Assembly (NCBI GenBank): GCA_025359985.1
Contig: JANYDB010000086.1
Span: forward strand, 62,001 to 126,000
DNA: 64,000 nt
Source: Burkholderiales bacterium
Lineage (GTDB): Bacteria > Pseudomonadota > Gammaproteobacteria > Burkholderiales > Usitatibacteraceae
Direction of reading: 5' to 3'
This document shows, one piece after another, positions 20,129 through 29,561 of the stretch; the stretch's first letter is position 1; the number at the start of each line of letters is the position of its first letter. A program made the translations under genes and the position numbers. A model generated the notes under the pieces. The model was given only the letters and a program-made list of their open reading frames with translations, ran no database searches and was not told the origin of the DNA.

Positions 20129-21031
20129 CTACTTGCGCATCACCAGCGCCACACCCATTGCCGTTACCGCCAAACCAGCAATTGCCAGCATTGATAATGT
20201 TTCACCAAACAATATCCAAGCCATCACCGCTGTCACCGCAGGCGTGAGAAAAAACAGGCTTGCTACTTGAGATGCAGCCCCGCGCCGAATCATCAAATAC
20301 AGCAGACTGATGGCGCCAATCGAGAGCACCACAGCGAGCCAAAATAATGCGCCTATAAATTGTGGTGTCCACGATATGTGCCGCGTTTCGAACAACAGCG
20401 CCAATACCGCCAGAACTATGCCAGTGGCGCTATATTGAATGACCCCGCCCGTGCGCAAATCCATGGTCGCGCAAAAACGTTTTTGATACAGCGTGCCTGC
20501 CGTGATCCCGCACAGAGCCAGCGTCGCAGCGGCCAGGCCTGCGCCATGCATATGGCCGACGCTGAATTTACTTGCGATCACTAACGCCACGCCAGCCACC
20601 CCGAGCGTCATGCCAAACCATTGCCGCGCATTCAAGCGCTCGCCCAGCAACAAATGCGCAAACACCGCAGTTGCCACGGGTTGCAGACCCGCGATCATCG
20701 CTACAAAACCCAGCGGCAGTTCATGCACAATCGCGTACAAAACGCCGGACAAATAAGTCGCATGTACCAGCAGCCCGGCAACCGCAATGTGCATCACTGC
20801 AAGCGGATTTTTCGGCCACGGTGCACGCATCGCCAGCGACATCACCAGCAAGATCGTTACTACCAGCATCATGCGTAATACCGTGAGTGTGAATGGCTCT
20901 GCATAGGGGATGCCATATTTCGAACCGATAAAACCGGTGCTCCACAGCAACACAAAGGCAGCCGGTGCAGCGGCGATCCAGGGTGGGGAAGGGCTTGAGC
21001 TTGGGGCGCTGACGGTGGCGGGTGAAGGCAT
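20129..21031 (-). CDS. EamA/DMT superfamily exporter
   Basis: 300 residues with ten predicted membrane spans in two EamA repeats. The first begins AAFVLLWSTGFIGSKYG (about residue 22), and the second repeat ends with FLTPAVTAVMAWILFGE near residue 265, the typical second-half signature. Drug/metabolite transporters of this type export amino acids, metabolites or drugs; the substrate cannot be inferred. It is divergent from tctB. Confidence 0.88.
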   Translation of the reverse strand: MPSPATVSAPSSSPSPPWIAAAPAAFVLLWSTGFIGSKYGIPYAEPFTLTVLRMMLVVTILLVMSLAMRAPWPKNPLAVMHIAVAGLLVHATYLSGVLYAIVHELPLGFVAMIAGLQPVATAVFAHLLLGERLNARQWFGMTLGVAGVALVIASKFSVGHMHGAGLAAATLALCGITAGTLYQKRFCATMDLRTGGVIQYSATGIVLAVLALLFETRHISWTPQFIGALFWLAVVLSIGAISLLYLMIRRGAASQVASLFFLTPAVTAVMAWILFGETLSMLAIAGLAVTAMGVALVMRK

Positions 21032-21401
21032 GTGCAGTAAGTGGGTAAATATTAGTGCGGAGGTGTAGGGCGATTATCGCCCACATGACGACGCGGCTGA
21101 CTACAAACTGTTTTGCTTTGCAGTATGCAATAATTTATTTTTGATGAAACTCGTTTATTAGCGGGGAATTTGAAGCATAAGTGGCTGAAGATATCCGCCA
21201 AATGGCGATCTGGCTACACAGCGCAACTTTCATGCAATTTGCGCTGCCCGATTTGATGCGTATCAATCGCCAAGTTTCACAATAGCCAGTATCGTTCATG
21301 TTCGGTCTGCTAAAGTAGGACGATGGTATCCATAAATCGAGCATAGATCAAACGTGTATAACAACCATAAAAATTTCAAAAAATAGCGGGAGGAACATTT
21401 A
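21032..21401. other. Divergent intergenic region between the DMT exporter and tctB
   Basis: 370 bases with no convincing coding frame. A GGGAGGA ribosome site sits directly before tctB. No clear operator repeat or promoter pair could be assigned. Confidence 0.5.
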
Positions 21402-21860
21402 GTGAAACTCAAAAATCCGAAAGACTTTTGGTCGGGCGTAATGTTTGCTACGTTTGGATTGGCGTTTGCGATTGTGGTTAAACACTACGATTATCCGATG
21501 GGTACCGCAAGTCGCATGGGGGCGGGCTATTTTCCGTTTGTGCTGGGCTGCGTAATGGCGGTGCTGGGATTTATTATCATTGGTCAATCGATCGCGACCA
21601 AAGGCACGCCGATCAGTAAATTTGCGTGGCGACCGTTGATATGGGTGCTGGGCGGATTTGTGATTTTTGGTTTGACGGCCCAGTGGCTGGGCTTGGTGAT
21701 CGCGATTATTTTACTGGTGATGATTTCAGCCTATGGGGGGCATGAATTTAAATTAAAAGAATCGCTTATTTCCAGTGCAATTTTGGCGGCGGGCTCGGTT
21801 GCTGTCTTCGTGTACGGCCTGAAATTGCCGTTCCCGGTCTGGCCCGAATTTTTCGGTTAA
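21402..21860 (+). CDS. tctB: Tripartite tricarboxylate transporter small subunit TctB
   Basis: 152 residues with four membrane spans, matching the small membrane subunit of TTT carriers. The RMGAGYFPFVLGCVMAVLG segment after the first span is a family hallmark. The start is GTG at 21402, set by the GGGAGGA ribosome site 7 bases upstream. It works with TctA to import carboxylates delivered by a periplasmic TctC/Bug protein, which is not encoded next to it. tctA follows after 9 bases. Confidence 0.9.
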   Translation: MKLKNPKDFWSGVMFATFGLAFAIVVKHYDYPMGTASRMGAGYFPFVLGCVMAVLGFIIIGQSIATKGTPISKFAWRPLIWVLGGFVIFGLTAQWLGLVIAIILLVMISAYGGHEFKLKESLISSAILAAGSVAVFVYGLKLPFPVWPEFFG

Positions 21861-21869
21861 GGGGACAGC

Positions 21870-23378
21870 ATGGAACAGCTCATTGCCAATCTTTCGCTGG
21901 GTTTTAGTGTTGCTCTGACGCTGAATAATTTGATGTATTGCCTGATCGGGTGCCTGTTGGGCACATTGATTGGTGTGTTACCGGGGATCGGGCCGGTGGC
22001 AACGATTGCGATGTTGTTGCCGGCGACTTTCACGCTGCCGCCAGAATCTTCGCTGATCATGCTGGCCGGTATTTATTACGGGGCGCAATATGGTGGCTCA
22101 ACTACCGCCATTTTAATTAATATTCCGGGTGAATCGTCCTCAGTGGTGACGGCCCTCGATGGCTATCAAATGGCCCGACAGGGTCGAGCGGGACCAGCCC
22201 TGGCAACGGCGGCCCTTGGTTCGTTTTTTGCTGGAACGGTTGCCACCATTTTGCTGGCAGTTGCCTCCCCGCCGTTGGCGCAGCTCGCCTTCAAGTTTGG
22301 CTCCGCAGAATATTTTTCACTGATGACGCTCGGCCTGATCGCCGCAGTGGTGCTGGCGCATGGTTCGGTGGTCAAAGCCGTAGCGATGATTATTCTGGGA
22401 TTGCTGTTGGGATTAGTGGGCACCGATGTGAATTCCGGTATGGCAAGGTTTAGTTTTGGGGTGCCAGAATTATCCGATGGCATCGGCTTTGTGGCCGTGG
22501 CGATGGGGGTTTTTGGTCTTGCCGAGATTATGAAAAATCTTGAGCAAAATGAAGAAGAGCGTGAAGTATTTTTAGCTAAGGTCACCAATCTCTGGCCATC
22601 AAAGCAGGATTTCAAAGACGCGACACCAGCGGTGCTGCGGGGCACGGCACTGGGCTCGTTGCTGGGAATTTTGCCGGGTGGTGGCGCTGTCCTGGCATCG
22701 TTTGCGGCGTATACGCTGGAGAAAAAAATTGCCAAAGATCCATCCAAATTTGGCAAGGGCGATATTCGCGGTGTGGCCTCGCCTGAATCAGCCAACAACG
22801 CGGCGGCGCAGACTTCCTTCATCCCCTTGCTCACCCTCGGTATTCCGCCTAACCCGGTGATGGCGTTGATGGTCGGGGCTATGATTATTCAAGGCATTCA
22901 GCCTGGCCCACAGGTGATGACGGAACGCCCGCAATTATTCTGGGGCATGATCGCATCCATGTGGATTGGCAATCTAATGCTGGTCGTGCTCAATCTGCCG
23001 TTAATCGGAATTTGGATCAAGCTGCTCACTGTGCCCTATCGTTTGCTGTATCCCGCGATTTTGGTGTTCTGCGCGATTGGTGTCTATTCATTGTCGAATG
23101 CGTCGTTCGATGTTGTCATTACGGCAGCGTTTGGTTTCCTGGGATATTTGTTTGTGAAGCTCGAATGCGAGCCCGCGCCGTTGCTGCTGGGTTTTATTCT
23201 TGGGCCGATGATGGAAGAAAACCTGCGACGGGCAATGCTGTTGTCGCGCGGTGACGCCACGACTTTCTTTACACGCCCGTTATCGGCAACGCTGCTCGCA
23301 ATCGCGCTGTTACTGCTAATCGTAATCCTGCTTCCCGCGATTCGCAAAAAACGTGAACAAGCATTTCAGGAAGAATGA
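21870..23378 (+). CDS. tctA: Tripartite tricarboxylate transporter large permease TctA
   Basis: 502 residues with about 11-12 membrane spans. Signature stretches include GVLPGIGPVATIAMLLP (near residue 32), YYGAQYGGSTTAILINIPGE and the second-half equivalents GILPGGGAVLASF and LTLGIPPNPVMALMVGAM, all diagnostic of TctA. It forms the sodium- or proton-driven channel for citrate-like or other carboxylates with TctB. No tctC/bug gene follows; the next 690 bases look non-coding. TctC may be encoded elsewhere, as is usual for the many Bug proteins of Burkholderiales. Confidence 0.95.
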   Translation: MEQLIANLSLGFSVALTLNNLMYCLIGCLLGTLIGVLPGIGPVATIAMLLPATFTLPPESSLIMLAGIYYGAQYGGSTTAILINIPGESSSVVTALDGYQMARQGRAGPALATAALGSFFAGTVATILLAVASPPLAQLAFKFGSAEYFSLMTLGLIAAVVLAHGSVVKAVAMIILGLLLGLVGTDVNSGMARFSFGVPELSDGIGFVAVAMGVFGLAEIMKNLEQNEEEREVFLAKVTNLWPSKQDFKDATPAVLRGTALGSLLGILPGGGAVLASFAAYTLEKKIAKDPSKFGKGDIRGVASPESANNAAAQTSFIPLLTLGIPPNPVMALMVGAMIIQGIQPGPQVMTERPQLFWGMIASMWIGNLMLVVLNLPLIGIWIKLLTVPYRLLYPAILVFCAIGVYSLSNASFDVVITAAFGFLGYLFVKLECEPAPLLLGFILGPMMEENLRRAMLLSRGDATTFFTRPLSATLLAIALLLLIVILLPAIRKKREQAFQEE

Positions 23379-24065
23379 GCGGCGCTGCACCGCTTAGTCA
23401 GGTTCAGCGCGTAAAAAATATCAGGCGCTAAATTAGGTGCTGAGTCCGATGCGGAATCAGTGTTGAAGATTTTACATGCAAAGCTAAAGTAAAAATCCGG
23501 ATGAGCCGCCTGCTTTATTTATTAAATTCCCGGTTAATCTGCGGATCAAAAAAATAACATGTTGCAGAACGATTTATTCGCTCGTAATAATTTCGTAGGC
23601 TTGAGATATCAAAGGTTGTGTAAAGCCATTTGCCGCACACCAAGCTCATTCACATCATCAATTTGTTTTTTCTGAATAGGGTGTATAGGCTCACTGGTAG
23701 GCCAGGAATAATGGCTTCATTCGAGCTGCCCAAGTCATTGATGATGGGCACATCAAACTTGAGTTTGTCGTTGTCGTAAAAGTGAATAAACCGATCACTG
23801 ACGAGAATCGGCAGATTGGTCACCATTGATAGTTTCCTGTCGAACCAGTTTTTATAGCAGTCGACTATTGAGGTGGCAACACCATTTTCTCTATTCGGCC
23901 AACAACCAATTGCGTCACCTGCGTCGTGAACTGGAGACACAATCCGATCCACATTGACATATAGTTATCTTAAAGTTGCGGCACAGCAATCATCAGCAAA
24001 TCATTATGGATTTGGCATGTCAATTGCTAACGTCCTTATAGCCAACTTCGGCTTAAGGGGAAACT
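23379..24065. other. Gene-poor region after tctA
   Basis: About 690 bases, more A/T-rich than the neighbours. Its only candidate gene is a weak minus-strand frame at 23650-23952. A GGGGA ribosome site at the right end serves the DUF1800 gene. No intrinsic terminator after tctA is obvious. Confidence 0.5.
23650..23952 (-). CDS. Doubtful small hypothetical protein
   Basis: A 100-codon frame starting at GTG, with no ribosome site. The translation looks protein-like, with a mixed soluble composition containing FDRKLSMVTNLPILVSD and a final LPVSLYTLFRK, but no family is recognised. It could be a remnant of a larger gene or chance. Reported because it is the only candidate in this gap. Confidence 0.22.
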   Translation of the reverse strand: MDRIVSPVHDAGDAIGCWPNRENGVATSIVDCYKNWFDRKLSMVTNLPILVSDRFIHFYDNDKLKFDVPIINDLGSSNEAIIPGLPVSLYTLFRKNKLMM

Positions 24066-27000
24066 ATGCGGCGTTTACAACTACATTTTGGCGGCGTGGT
24101 TTCGACAAATATGGTCGCGAATCTATGGTCAGCTTTCAGCGCACGCATCCTTGGTTTTATGATTCTGGCAAGCGCTGCTTTCTTGAGTAGCGTGCCTGTT
24201 TATGTTCATGCTAATACCGAACCGTCACTCTCTTTCGTGCAAGGCCAGACCACCGCGATGTGGCGGCTTTACAGCCCCATTCTGGATTCCTTTGTAGATG
24301 TGCCGTCAAAGGATTCCTACGATTTCCTGATCAGTGTGGGTTGGCAAGGCCGAGGTATTGCCTACCAGGCACTGAGCGAGCCCGGCCATGTTGATGGCGT
24401 ACCTACCATGCCCATGTATCGGCTCTACAGTCAGTCCATTGGCACTCATTATTATGCGCAGCAGAAATGGGCCTATGACTACTTGGCGTCGGTCGGCTGG
24501 AAAGCCGAAGGCGTCCGCGCCTATGTGTTGACGCGGCCAACGCCGTCAACGGTCGCGCTTGAACGTTATTATCATCCGCAAAAAATTCGTCATTACTTCA
24601 GCATCGATTCGGCCGATCGGATCAAGTTGCCTGCCGCAGGCTGGCAAGCCAATGGTGTTGTTGGCTATGTATTGCCGCCGGACTTTGTGGTGACGCCCAA
24701 ACCGTTGCCTGTAATCCAGCTTGATATCTCGACAGCATTGGGTACGATTCCGCTGGCCGTATTCAGCTTGATGATCAATACATCAGACGCCGCAATAACC
24801 GCCCGCATGATTGAATATTTTGCAACCAACAGTGCCGGCGTTACGATCCGTTTAGGCCAATCAACTGGGCCTGAGCATAGCCTGACGATTCCTAATCTGC
24901 AGGCGGATACCTATGATTTTTATGCTCGCGGCAGCAATAAAAACGGTAGTGTAGTGACTTCAAACCAGGTCACGATTTCGATCCGCAATCGTCCTGCCGC
25001 CGCACCGGCCAATGTCGCGCCAATGGTGAGCGTGGTGTCGCCGGTTAATAGCGCAATCTTTACGGCGGGCACGCCGATCAGTCTGCGCGCAACTGCTAGC
25101 GACGCAGATGGAGTTATTTCGCGGCTGGTTTATCGCGTCAACGGCACGAAGGTGGGCGAAGCTAACTGGCCCCCGTTTGAGTTGAGCTGGACGCCGACCA
25201 TGCCGGGTACCTACACCGTAACCGCGACAGTGACCGATGATGCAAGCGCGCAGGTGGTCAGTGTGCCCGTGGTAGTAGCGGTAATAGCGACCGTCATTAC
25301 ATCTGCCCCGCCGCCGCCACCCCCGCAGCCAGTGAATCAAGCACCGATGGTTTTAATTACAGCGCCCGCCAATAATACGGTGGTGACGGCAGGAACCCTG
25401 GTGAGTATCGCGGCCACTGCCACCGATGCAGATGGCTCAGTGAGCAAAGTTGAGTTCTTCGCCAATGGTGTCAAGCTGGGCGAGTCTACGGCGACCCCCT
25501 ACACATTTAGCTGGACCACCCTTTCTGCCGCAACCTATGCACTAACCGCCAAGGCAACGGATAACGCTAATGCAACGACAATTAGCGCAACGGTCAATAT
25601 CGTGGTCAATGCGGCGGTTCCATCCCCACCCGCCAACGGCGCGGTCACGCCGCAGGCTGCGGCGCGTTTCCTGACGCAGGCGAGTTTCGGCCCAAACATG
25701 AATGCGATCAATGAAGTCGTGACCAAAGGCTATGTAAAGTGGTTAGATGATCAATTGCTGATGCCAATGGCGAATCCATCGCACTGGAAATACGTGATGA
25801 TTGATAAAGGCCCGAACGGCGATAGCAAATATATTAATTCGGTGATGGAGAGTTTCTGGCTGCAGGCCGTGCGCGGAAACGATCAGCTGCGGCAGCGTAC
25901 TGTATTCGCCTTGACGGAGCTGTTTGTGGTGTCCACTGTCAACGGCGCGGTCGACATTCAAGAGGACGCGCATGCAAGCTATCTGGACATGTTGTCGCGT
26001 AACGCATTCGGCAATTTTCGCACTCTGCTCGAGCAGGTTTCAACCCATCCCACCATGGCCTTGTATCTCACCTTTTTTGCCAATGAGAAAGAAGACGCAG
26101 TGACCGGCAAGCAGCCTGATGAAAACTATGCGCGCGAGGTCATGCAGTTATTTACAGTGGGGCTGTGGCAGTTAAATCAGGACGGCTCGCGGCAGCGTGA
26201 TGCCAACGGTAAATTCATTCCAACCTACGGACAGGCCGAGGTGCGAGGTATGGCGCGCGCGCTCACCGGCTGGGGTTGGGGACAAGAGGGCAATAATCGG
26301 GATTACACCGACTGGAATGCGCCGACTCGTTGGGATTTACCCATGGATCCTTATCCGATTTATCACTCGAGTAGTGAAAAGCGCATTTTGAACGGCGTGG
26401 TGATCCCGCCCAATACCAATGCGCCCGCCTCGATGAAAATAGCGTTGGACACTTTGTTTAATCATCAGAACGTCGGCCCGTTTATCGGCAGTCAGTTGAT
26501 CAAACGGCTAGTGACCAGCAACCCGAGCCCGGCCTATATCAGCCGTGTAGCGGGCGCGTTTAACAATAACGGTAGCGGCGTGCGCGGCGACATGAAGGCG
26601 GTGATCCGCGCGGTATTGCTGGATCCGGAAGCGCGTGATGCGGCCAAGCTGAGCGTTGCAAGCTGGGGCAAGTTACGCGAACCGATCGTGCGCTATGCCA
26701 ACTATATGCGTGCCTTTGATTTAAAATCATCCAGCGGCATTTATCAAATCTGGAATCTGGAAGACCCGGTCGGCAGCATTGGTCAAAACCCGCTGCGTTC
26801 GCCCTCGGTATTCAACTGGTTTCGCCCGGACTACGCACCGCCAGGATCCATCCTTAAGATGGGGCTAGTCGCGCCGGAATTTCAGATCACACATGAAACT
26901 ACTCTTACCGGCTATACCAACTTCATCACATCACAGGCAGCAGTGAACACGAATTGGTGGCGCGGCCCGTATCAAGATCGCAACATGCTGATCGCTGACC

Positions 27001-27215
27001 ATACCGCTGAAATGGCGCTCACCGGCACCCCGGGCGCATTGGCTGATCGACTTAATCTGCTGTTGCTCTACGGTCAGATGAGCCTCTCTTTGCGCGCTAA
27101 TTTGATCGCGGCGTTAAACAATATCCCGCTCACTGATTCGCTGGGCGCTGAACACCGCGTTGAGACGGCAATTATTTTAATCATGTCCAGCCCTGAATTT
27201 TTGGTTCAAAAATAG
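24066..27215 (+). CDS. Exported DUF1800 protein with DUF5648-like repeats and Ig-like domains
   Basis: 1049 residues. A signal sequence (about 20-48, ending YVHA) is followed by three repeats of about 45 residues sharing YRLYSxxxxxHYY...VGWxxEGxxxYVL (about 55-205), which resemble the DUF5648 lectin-like module of lytic and cell-wall proteins. A beta-rich linker follows, then two bacterial Ig-like domains (about 318-410 and 427-515) with SVSKVEFFANGVKLGE. The C-terminal half (about 531-1049) is a DUF1800 domain starting AARFLTQASFGP and containing NYAREVMQLFTVGLWQLN. The family's activity is unknown; it is habitually encoded with DUF1501. The ATG has a GGGGA ribosome site. DUF1501 follows after 10 bases. 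Confidence 0.9.
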   Translation: MRRLQLHFGGVVSTNMVANLWSAFSARILGFMILASAAFLSSVPVYVHANTEPSLSFVQGQTTAMWRLYSPILDSFVDVPSKDSYDFLISVGWQGRGIAYQALSEPGHVDGVPTMPMYRLYSQSIGTHYYAQQKWAYDYLASVGWKAEGVRAYVLTRPTPSTVALERYYHPQKIRHYFSIDSADRIKLPAAGWQANGVVGYVLPPDFVVTPKPLPVIQLDISTALGTIPLAVFSLMINTSDAAITARMIEYFATNSAGVTIRLGQSTGPEHSLTIPNLQADTYDFYARGSNKNGSVVTSNQVTISIRNRPAAAPANVAPMVSVVSPVNSAIFTAGTPISLRATASDADGVISRLVYRVNGTKVGEANWPPFELSWTPTMPGTYTVTATVTDDASAQVVSVPVVVAVIATVITSAPPPPPPQPVNQAPMVLITAPANNTVVTAGTLVSIAATATDADGSVSKVEFFANGVKLGESTATPYTFSWTTLSAATYALTAKATDNANATTISATVNIVVNAAVPSPPANGAVTPQAAARFLTQASFGPNMNAINEVVTKGYVKWLDDQLLMPMANPSHWKYVMIDKGPNGDSKYINSVMESFWLQAVRGNDQLRQRTVFALTELFVVSTVNGAVDIQEDAHASYLDMLSRNAFGNFRTLLEQVSTHPTMALYLTFFANEKEDAVTGKQPDENYAREVMQLFTVGLWQLNQDGSRQRDANGKFIPTYGQAEVRGMARALTGWGWGQEGNNRDYTDWNAPTRWDLPMDPYPIYHSSSEKRILNGVVIPPNTNAPASMKIALDTLFNHQNVGPFIGSQLIKRLVTSNPSPAYISRVAGAFNNNGSGVRGDMKAVIRAVLLDPEARDAAKLSVASWGKLREPIVRYANYMRAFDLKSSSGIYQIWNLEDPVGSIGQNPLRSPSVFNWFRPDYAPPGSILKMGLVAPEFQITHETTLTGYTNFITSQAAVNTNWWRGPYQDRNMLIADHTAEMALTGTPGALADRLNLLLLYGQMSLSLRANLIAALNNIPLTDSLGAEHRVETAIILIMSSPEFLVQK

Positions 27216-27225
27216 GAAAATAATC

Positions 27226-28617
27226 ATGGCTTTTATTCATAAAAATATCGCACGGCGACAATTTTTAAAACGCAGTGCCGCCATGGCAGCGGCAGCCGGT
27301 TCGCCATTCGCGGCCAACCTAGCCATGATCGGTGATGCCGCTGCGCAAACGGCGAATGACTATAAAGCACTGGTATGTGTTTTCTTGTTAGGTGGTAATG
27401 ATCAGGGCAATACCATCGTGCCAATTAGCGCGGCGGATTATTCGGCCTATACGGCTTATCGCCTTTCACTATCGCTCGCGTCATCAAGTGTGTTGCCGAT
27501 TACACCCTTGGCCAGCGGGATCGGCAACTATGTCGGTCCGCAGTTGGGCTTGCATCCAAAATTAGCCGGACTCAAAACCCTGTTTGATCAAGGCAAATGT
27601 GCGATTCTGCCCAATGTGGCGACCTTGGTTGAACCCACTACCCTGGCCCGCTATGAAAGTGGTGCGGCGAAATTACCATCACAATTGTTTTCGCATTCGG
27701 ATCAGCAGTCAGCATGGCAGACTGGGTTTCCGGACTCGCCTTCTGAAACCGGCTGGCTCGGGCGCGTCGCTGACCTGACCACGAGCCGCAATACGTCTGG
27801 CTCGTTATCGATGTGTATGTCGATTGCAGGTAACAACTTGATTCAGGCGGGTGCCAACGTGATCCAGTATCAGCTCACGACTGATGGCTCGGTCAGCATC
27901 GGCAGTCTGAACCCGAATAACGGCCTGGCGGGTTACGCTGCCAACTCCGCTTTATTGCAGGCGGTGTTGACCGAGCCACGTACCCACTTACTGGAAGGCG
28001 AGTATGCTGCAATCGCCAAGCGATCCATTAACGCGGATATTGCCGTTCGCGCCGCCATCGGTAATGCGGCGCCGTTGCAAACAGCATTTGGCAACGACTC
28101 GCTGAGTGCACAGTTACGAATGGTGGCGCGTTTGATTGCGGGCCGCGATGCACTTCAGCACAAACGCCAAATTTATTTTGTCGCCATCGGCGGATTTGAT
28201 TTCCACGACGATCTATTGTTCCAGCAGGACGCCTGTCTGGCAAAGGTATCGTCGGCCATGACGTCGTTTTATAACGCGACCGTTGAGCTCGGTATTGCCG
28301 ATAGCGTGACCACCTTTACGGCGTCTGATTTTGGCCGTGCCATGTTATCCAATGGTTACGGCTCGGATCACGGCTGGGGCGGACATCATTTCATTGTCGG
28401 CGGCGCGGTCAAAGGCGGTCGCGTTTACGGAAAATTCCCAAACGTAGCCAAGGGTAGCCCCGATGATGTGGGTGAAGGTCGCTTATTGCCGAGCACTTCA
28501 GTCGATGAATATGCGGCGGTGCTGGCACGCTGGTTCGGTGTTAACAACGGCGTCGATCTAGCCGCCATACTGCCCAACCTGAATCGCTTCGCGAATTTCA
28601 ATATGGGATTTTTGTAG
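27226..28617 (+). CDS. Tat-exported DUF1501 protein
   Basis: 463 residues. The N-terminus has a twin-arginine signal, ARRQFLKRSAAMAAAAGS, ending near AAAQT, so it is exported folded, probably with a metal. The mature part shows LVCVFLLGGNDQGNTIVP and DFGRAMLSNGYGSDHGWGGH, the alkaline-phosphatase/sulfatase-like DUF1501 signature with candidate metal ligands (Asp, His). The combination with DUF1800 recurs in many bacteria as a secreted pair of unknown role. Spacing of 10 bases to the DUF1800 gene indicates one operon. No T-run terminator follows, but a hairpin lies about 80 bases downstream. Confidence 0.92.
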   Translation: MAFIHKNIARRQFLKRSAAMAAAAGSPFAANLAMIGDAAAQTANDYKALVCVFLLGGNDQGNTIVPISAADYSAYTAYRLSLSLASSSVLPITPLASGIGNYVGPQLGLHPKLAGLKTLFDQGKCAILPNVATLVEPTTLARYESGAAKLPSQLFSHSDQQSAWQTGFPDSPSETGWLGRVADLTTSRNTSGSLSMCMSIAGNNLIQAGANVIQYQLTTDGSVSIGSLNPNNGLAGYAANSALLQAVLTEPRTHLLEGEYAAIAKRSINADIAVRAAIGNAAPLQTAFGNDSLSAQLRMVARLIAGRDALQHKRQIYFVAIGGFDFHDDLLFQQDACLAKVSSAMTSFYNATVELGIADSVTTFTASDFGRAMLSNGYGSDHGWGGHHFIVGGAVKGGRVYGKFPNVAKGSPDDVGEGRLLPSTSVDEYAAVLARWFGVNNGVDLAAILPNLNRFANFNMGFL

Positions 28618-28694
28618 CGATTATCCGCGATGGCGATGGAGCCAAGGCGCATTCCAGAAACATTATGCCTGCAGCAAAAGTGTCCACCAGGCGT

Positions 28695-28724
28695 GCGTCT
28701 CGAAGCATAAATGCTTGAAGACGC
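28695..28724. other. Imperfect hairpin after the DUF1501 gene
   Basis: GCGTCT and AAGCAT pair with ATGCTT and AGACGC with a two-base internal mismatch and a two-base loop, about 12 paired bases in all. There is no T-run on either strand, so termination would be factor-dependent, or this is a transcript-protecting stem. Confidence 0.4.
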
Positions 28725-28914
28725 CCGTGGAATAGGGCGTTTGTCGTTCTAAAAACAATTTCCAATTTAGAACGGCAAGATAGGCGCAATCCTGCCCCAG
28801 GCTTCGTCAGCGTTAAAAACATTGAACCTCATCAAACCGCGCGACGACTGATATTGGCTTCGAGCTCAATACTAAGCAAAGCCCAATATTTTTTATAAAA
28901 AAGCGAGCGCCGCC

Positions 28915-29481
28915 ATGACCCAAACCTCGACTTACGATCTCTGCATTTGGGACCCCGCCAGACCAGCAGCATTGCCCGCGACGCACCACGAGGCACTCGA
29001 CATTATGGAGCGGCTCAGCTCGCTCAATACCCCGGCAGACGATGTCTGGCGGGCCACGTTGGCGGAATTCGCAAGCTTGCTCGTTGAGCGTTATGAGGTT
29101 GATAAGTTCAACCAAGCTGGGTCGTTGCAGCATAATCACAGCGGTGGATTGAACGCATTTTGGGGCGGCGATCCGCGCAAAGGTGCGGCTGAATGCAAAA
29201 CGGCGGTTTATCGTCTTGCGCTGCCAGGCGAGCCCTGCCTGCGGCAAATTGCCTATGCAGTTGAGGTCGCAGCCGGGTTAGGGTTGGTGGTGTTTGATGA
29301 TGACAACGGTATGTGTTTCCTGCCAGGCGGGAAAATTTTGCCGGAGGATGTGCGTGAAATGTGGGAATCTAATTTAGCCGATTTGAAAGCGGGACTGCCG
29401 GACCCGTCGATAGGAGTCCCCGACGGCAGGAATATTTGGCAGCGTATCGCGGGCGATCTATTTGATGCGCTGGGACGCTGA
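28915..29481 (+). CDS. Hypothetical protein
   Basis: 188 residues, soluble and acidic, starting MTQTSTYDLCIWDPARPAAL. The YDLCIW opening recurs, as far as I recall, in small uncharacterised proteins sometimes linked to contact-toxin immunity, but I cannot make a firm family call. The LVVFDDDNGMCFLPGG strand-turn is a second recognisable element. No toxin gene is adjacent. It stands alone and converges with the His-rich gene. Confidence 0.6.
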   Translation: MTQTSTYDLCIWDPARPAALPATHHEALDIMERLSSLNTPADDVWRATLAEFASLLVERYEVDKFNQAGSLQHNHSGGLNAFWGGDPRKGAAECKTAVYRLALPGEPCLRQIAYAVEVAAGLGLVVFDDDNGMCFLPGGKILPEDVREMWESNLADLKAGLPDPSIGVPDGRNIWQRIAGDLFDALGR

Positions 29482-29523
29482 GACATTTATCAATAAAGCA
29501 GGCTTGTCTATAAACCTTCCGCA

Positions 29524-29547
29524 CTAACCCACCGCGTCTAGGGTTAG
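29524..29547. terminator. Hairpin between convergent genes
   Basis: CTAACCC (29524-29530) pairs with GGGTTAG (29541-29547), and a second short stem CCTC/GAGG follows immediately. The position between two converging stops suggests a terminator for one or both strands, but no T-run is present. Confidence 0.35.
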
Positions 29548-29561
29548 CCTCAAAATCGAGG

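Noticed and set aside
21135-21344. Minus-strand 69-codon frame upstream of tctB
   Set aside because: No ribosome site, no motif and a composition typical of non-coding DNA.
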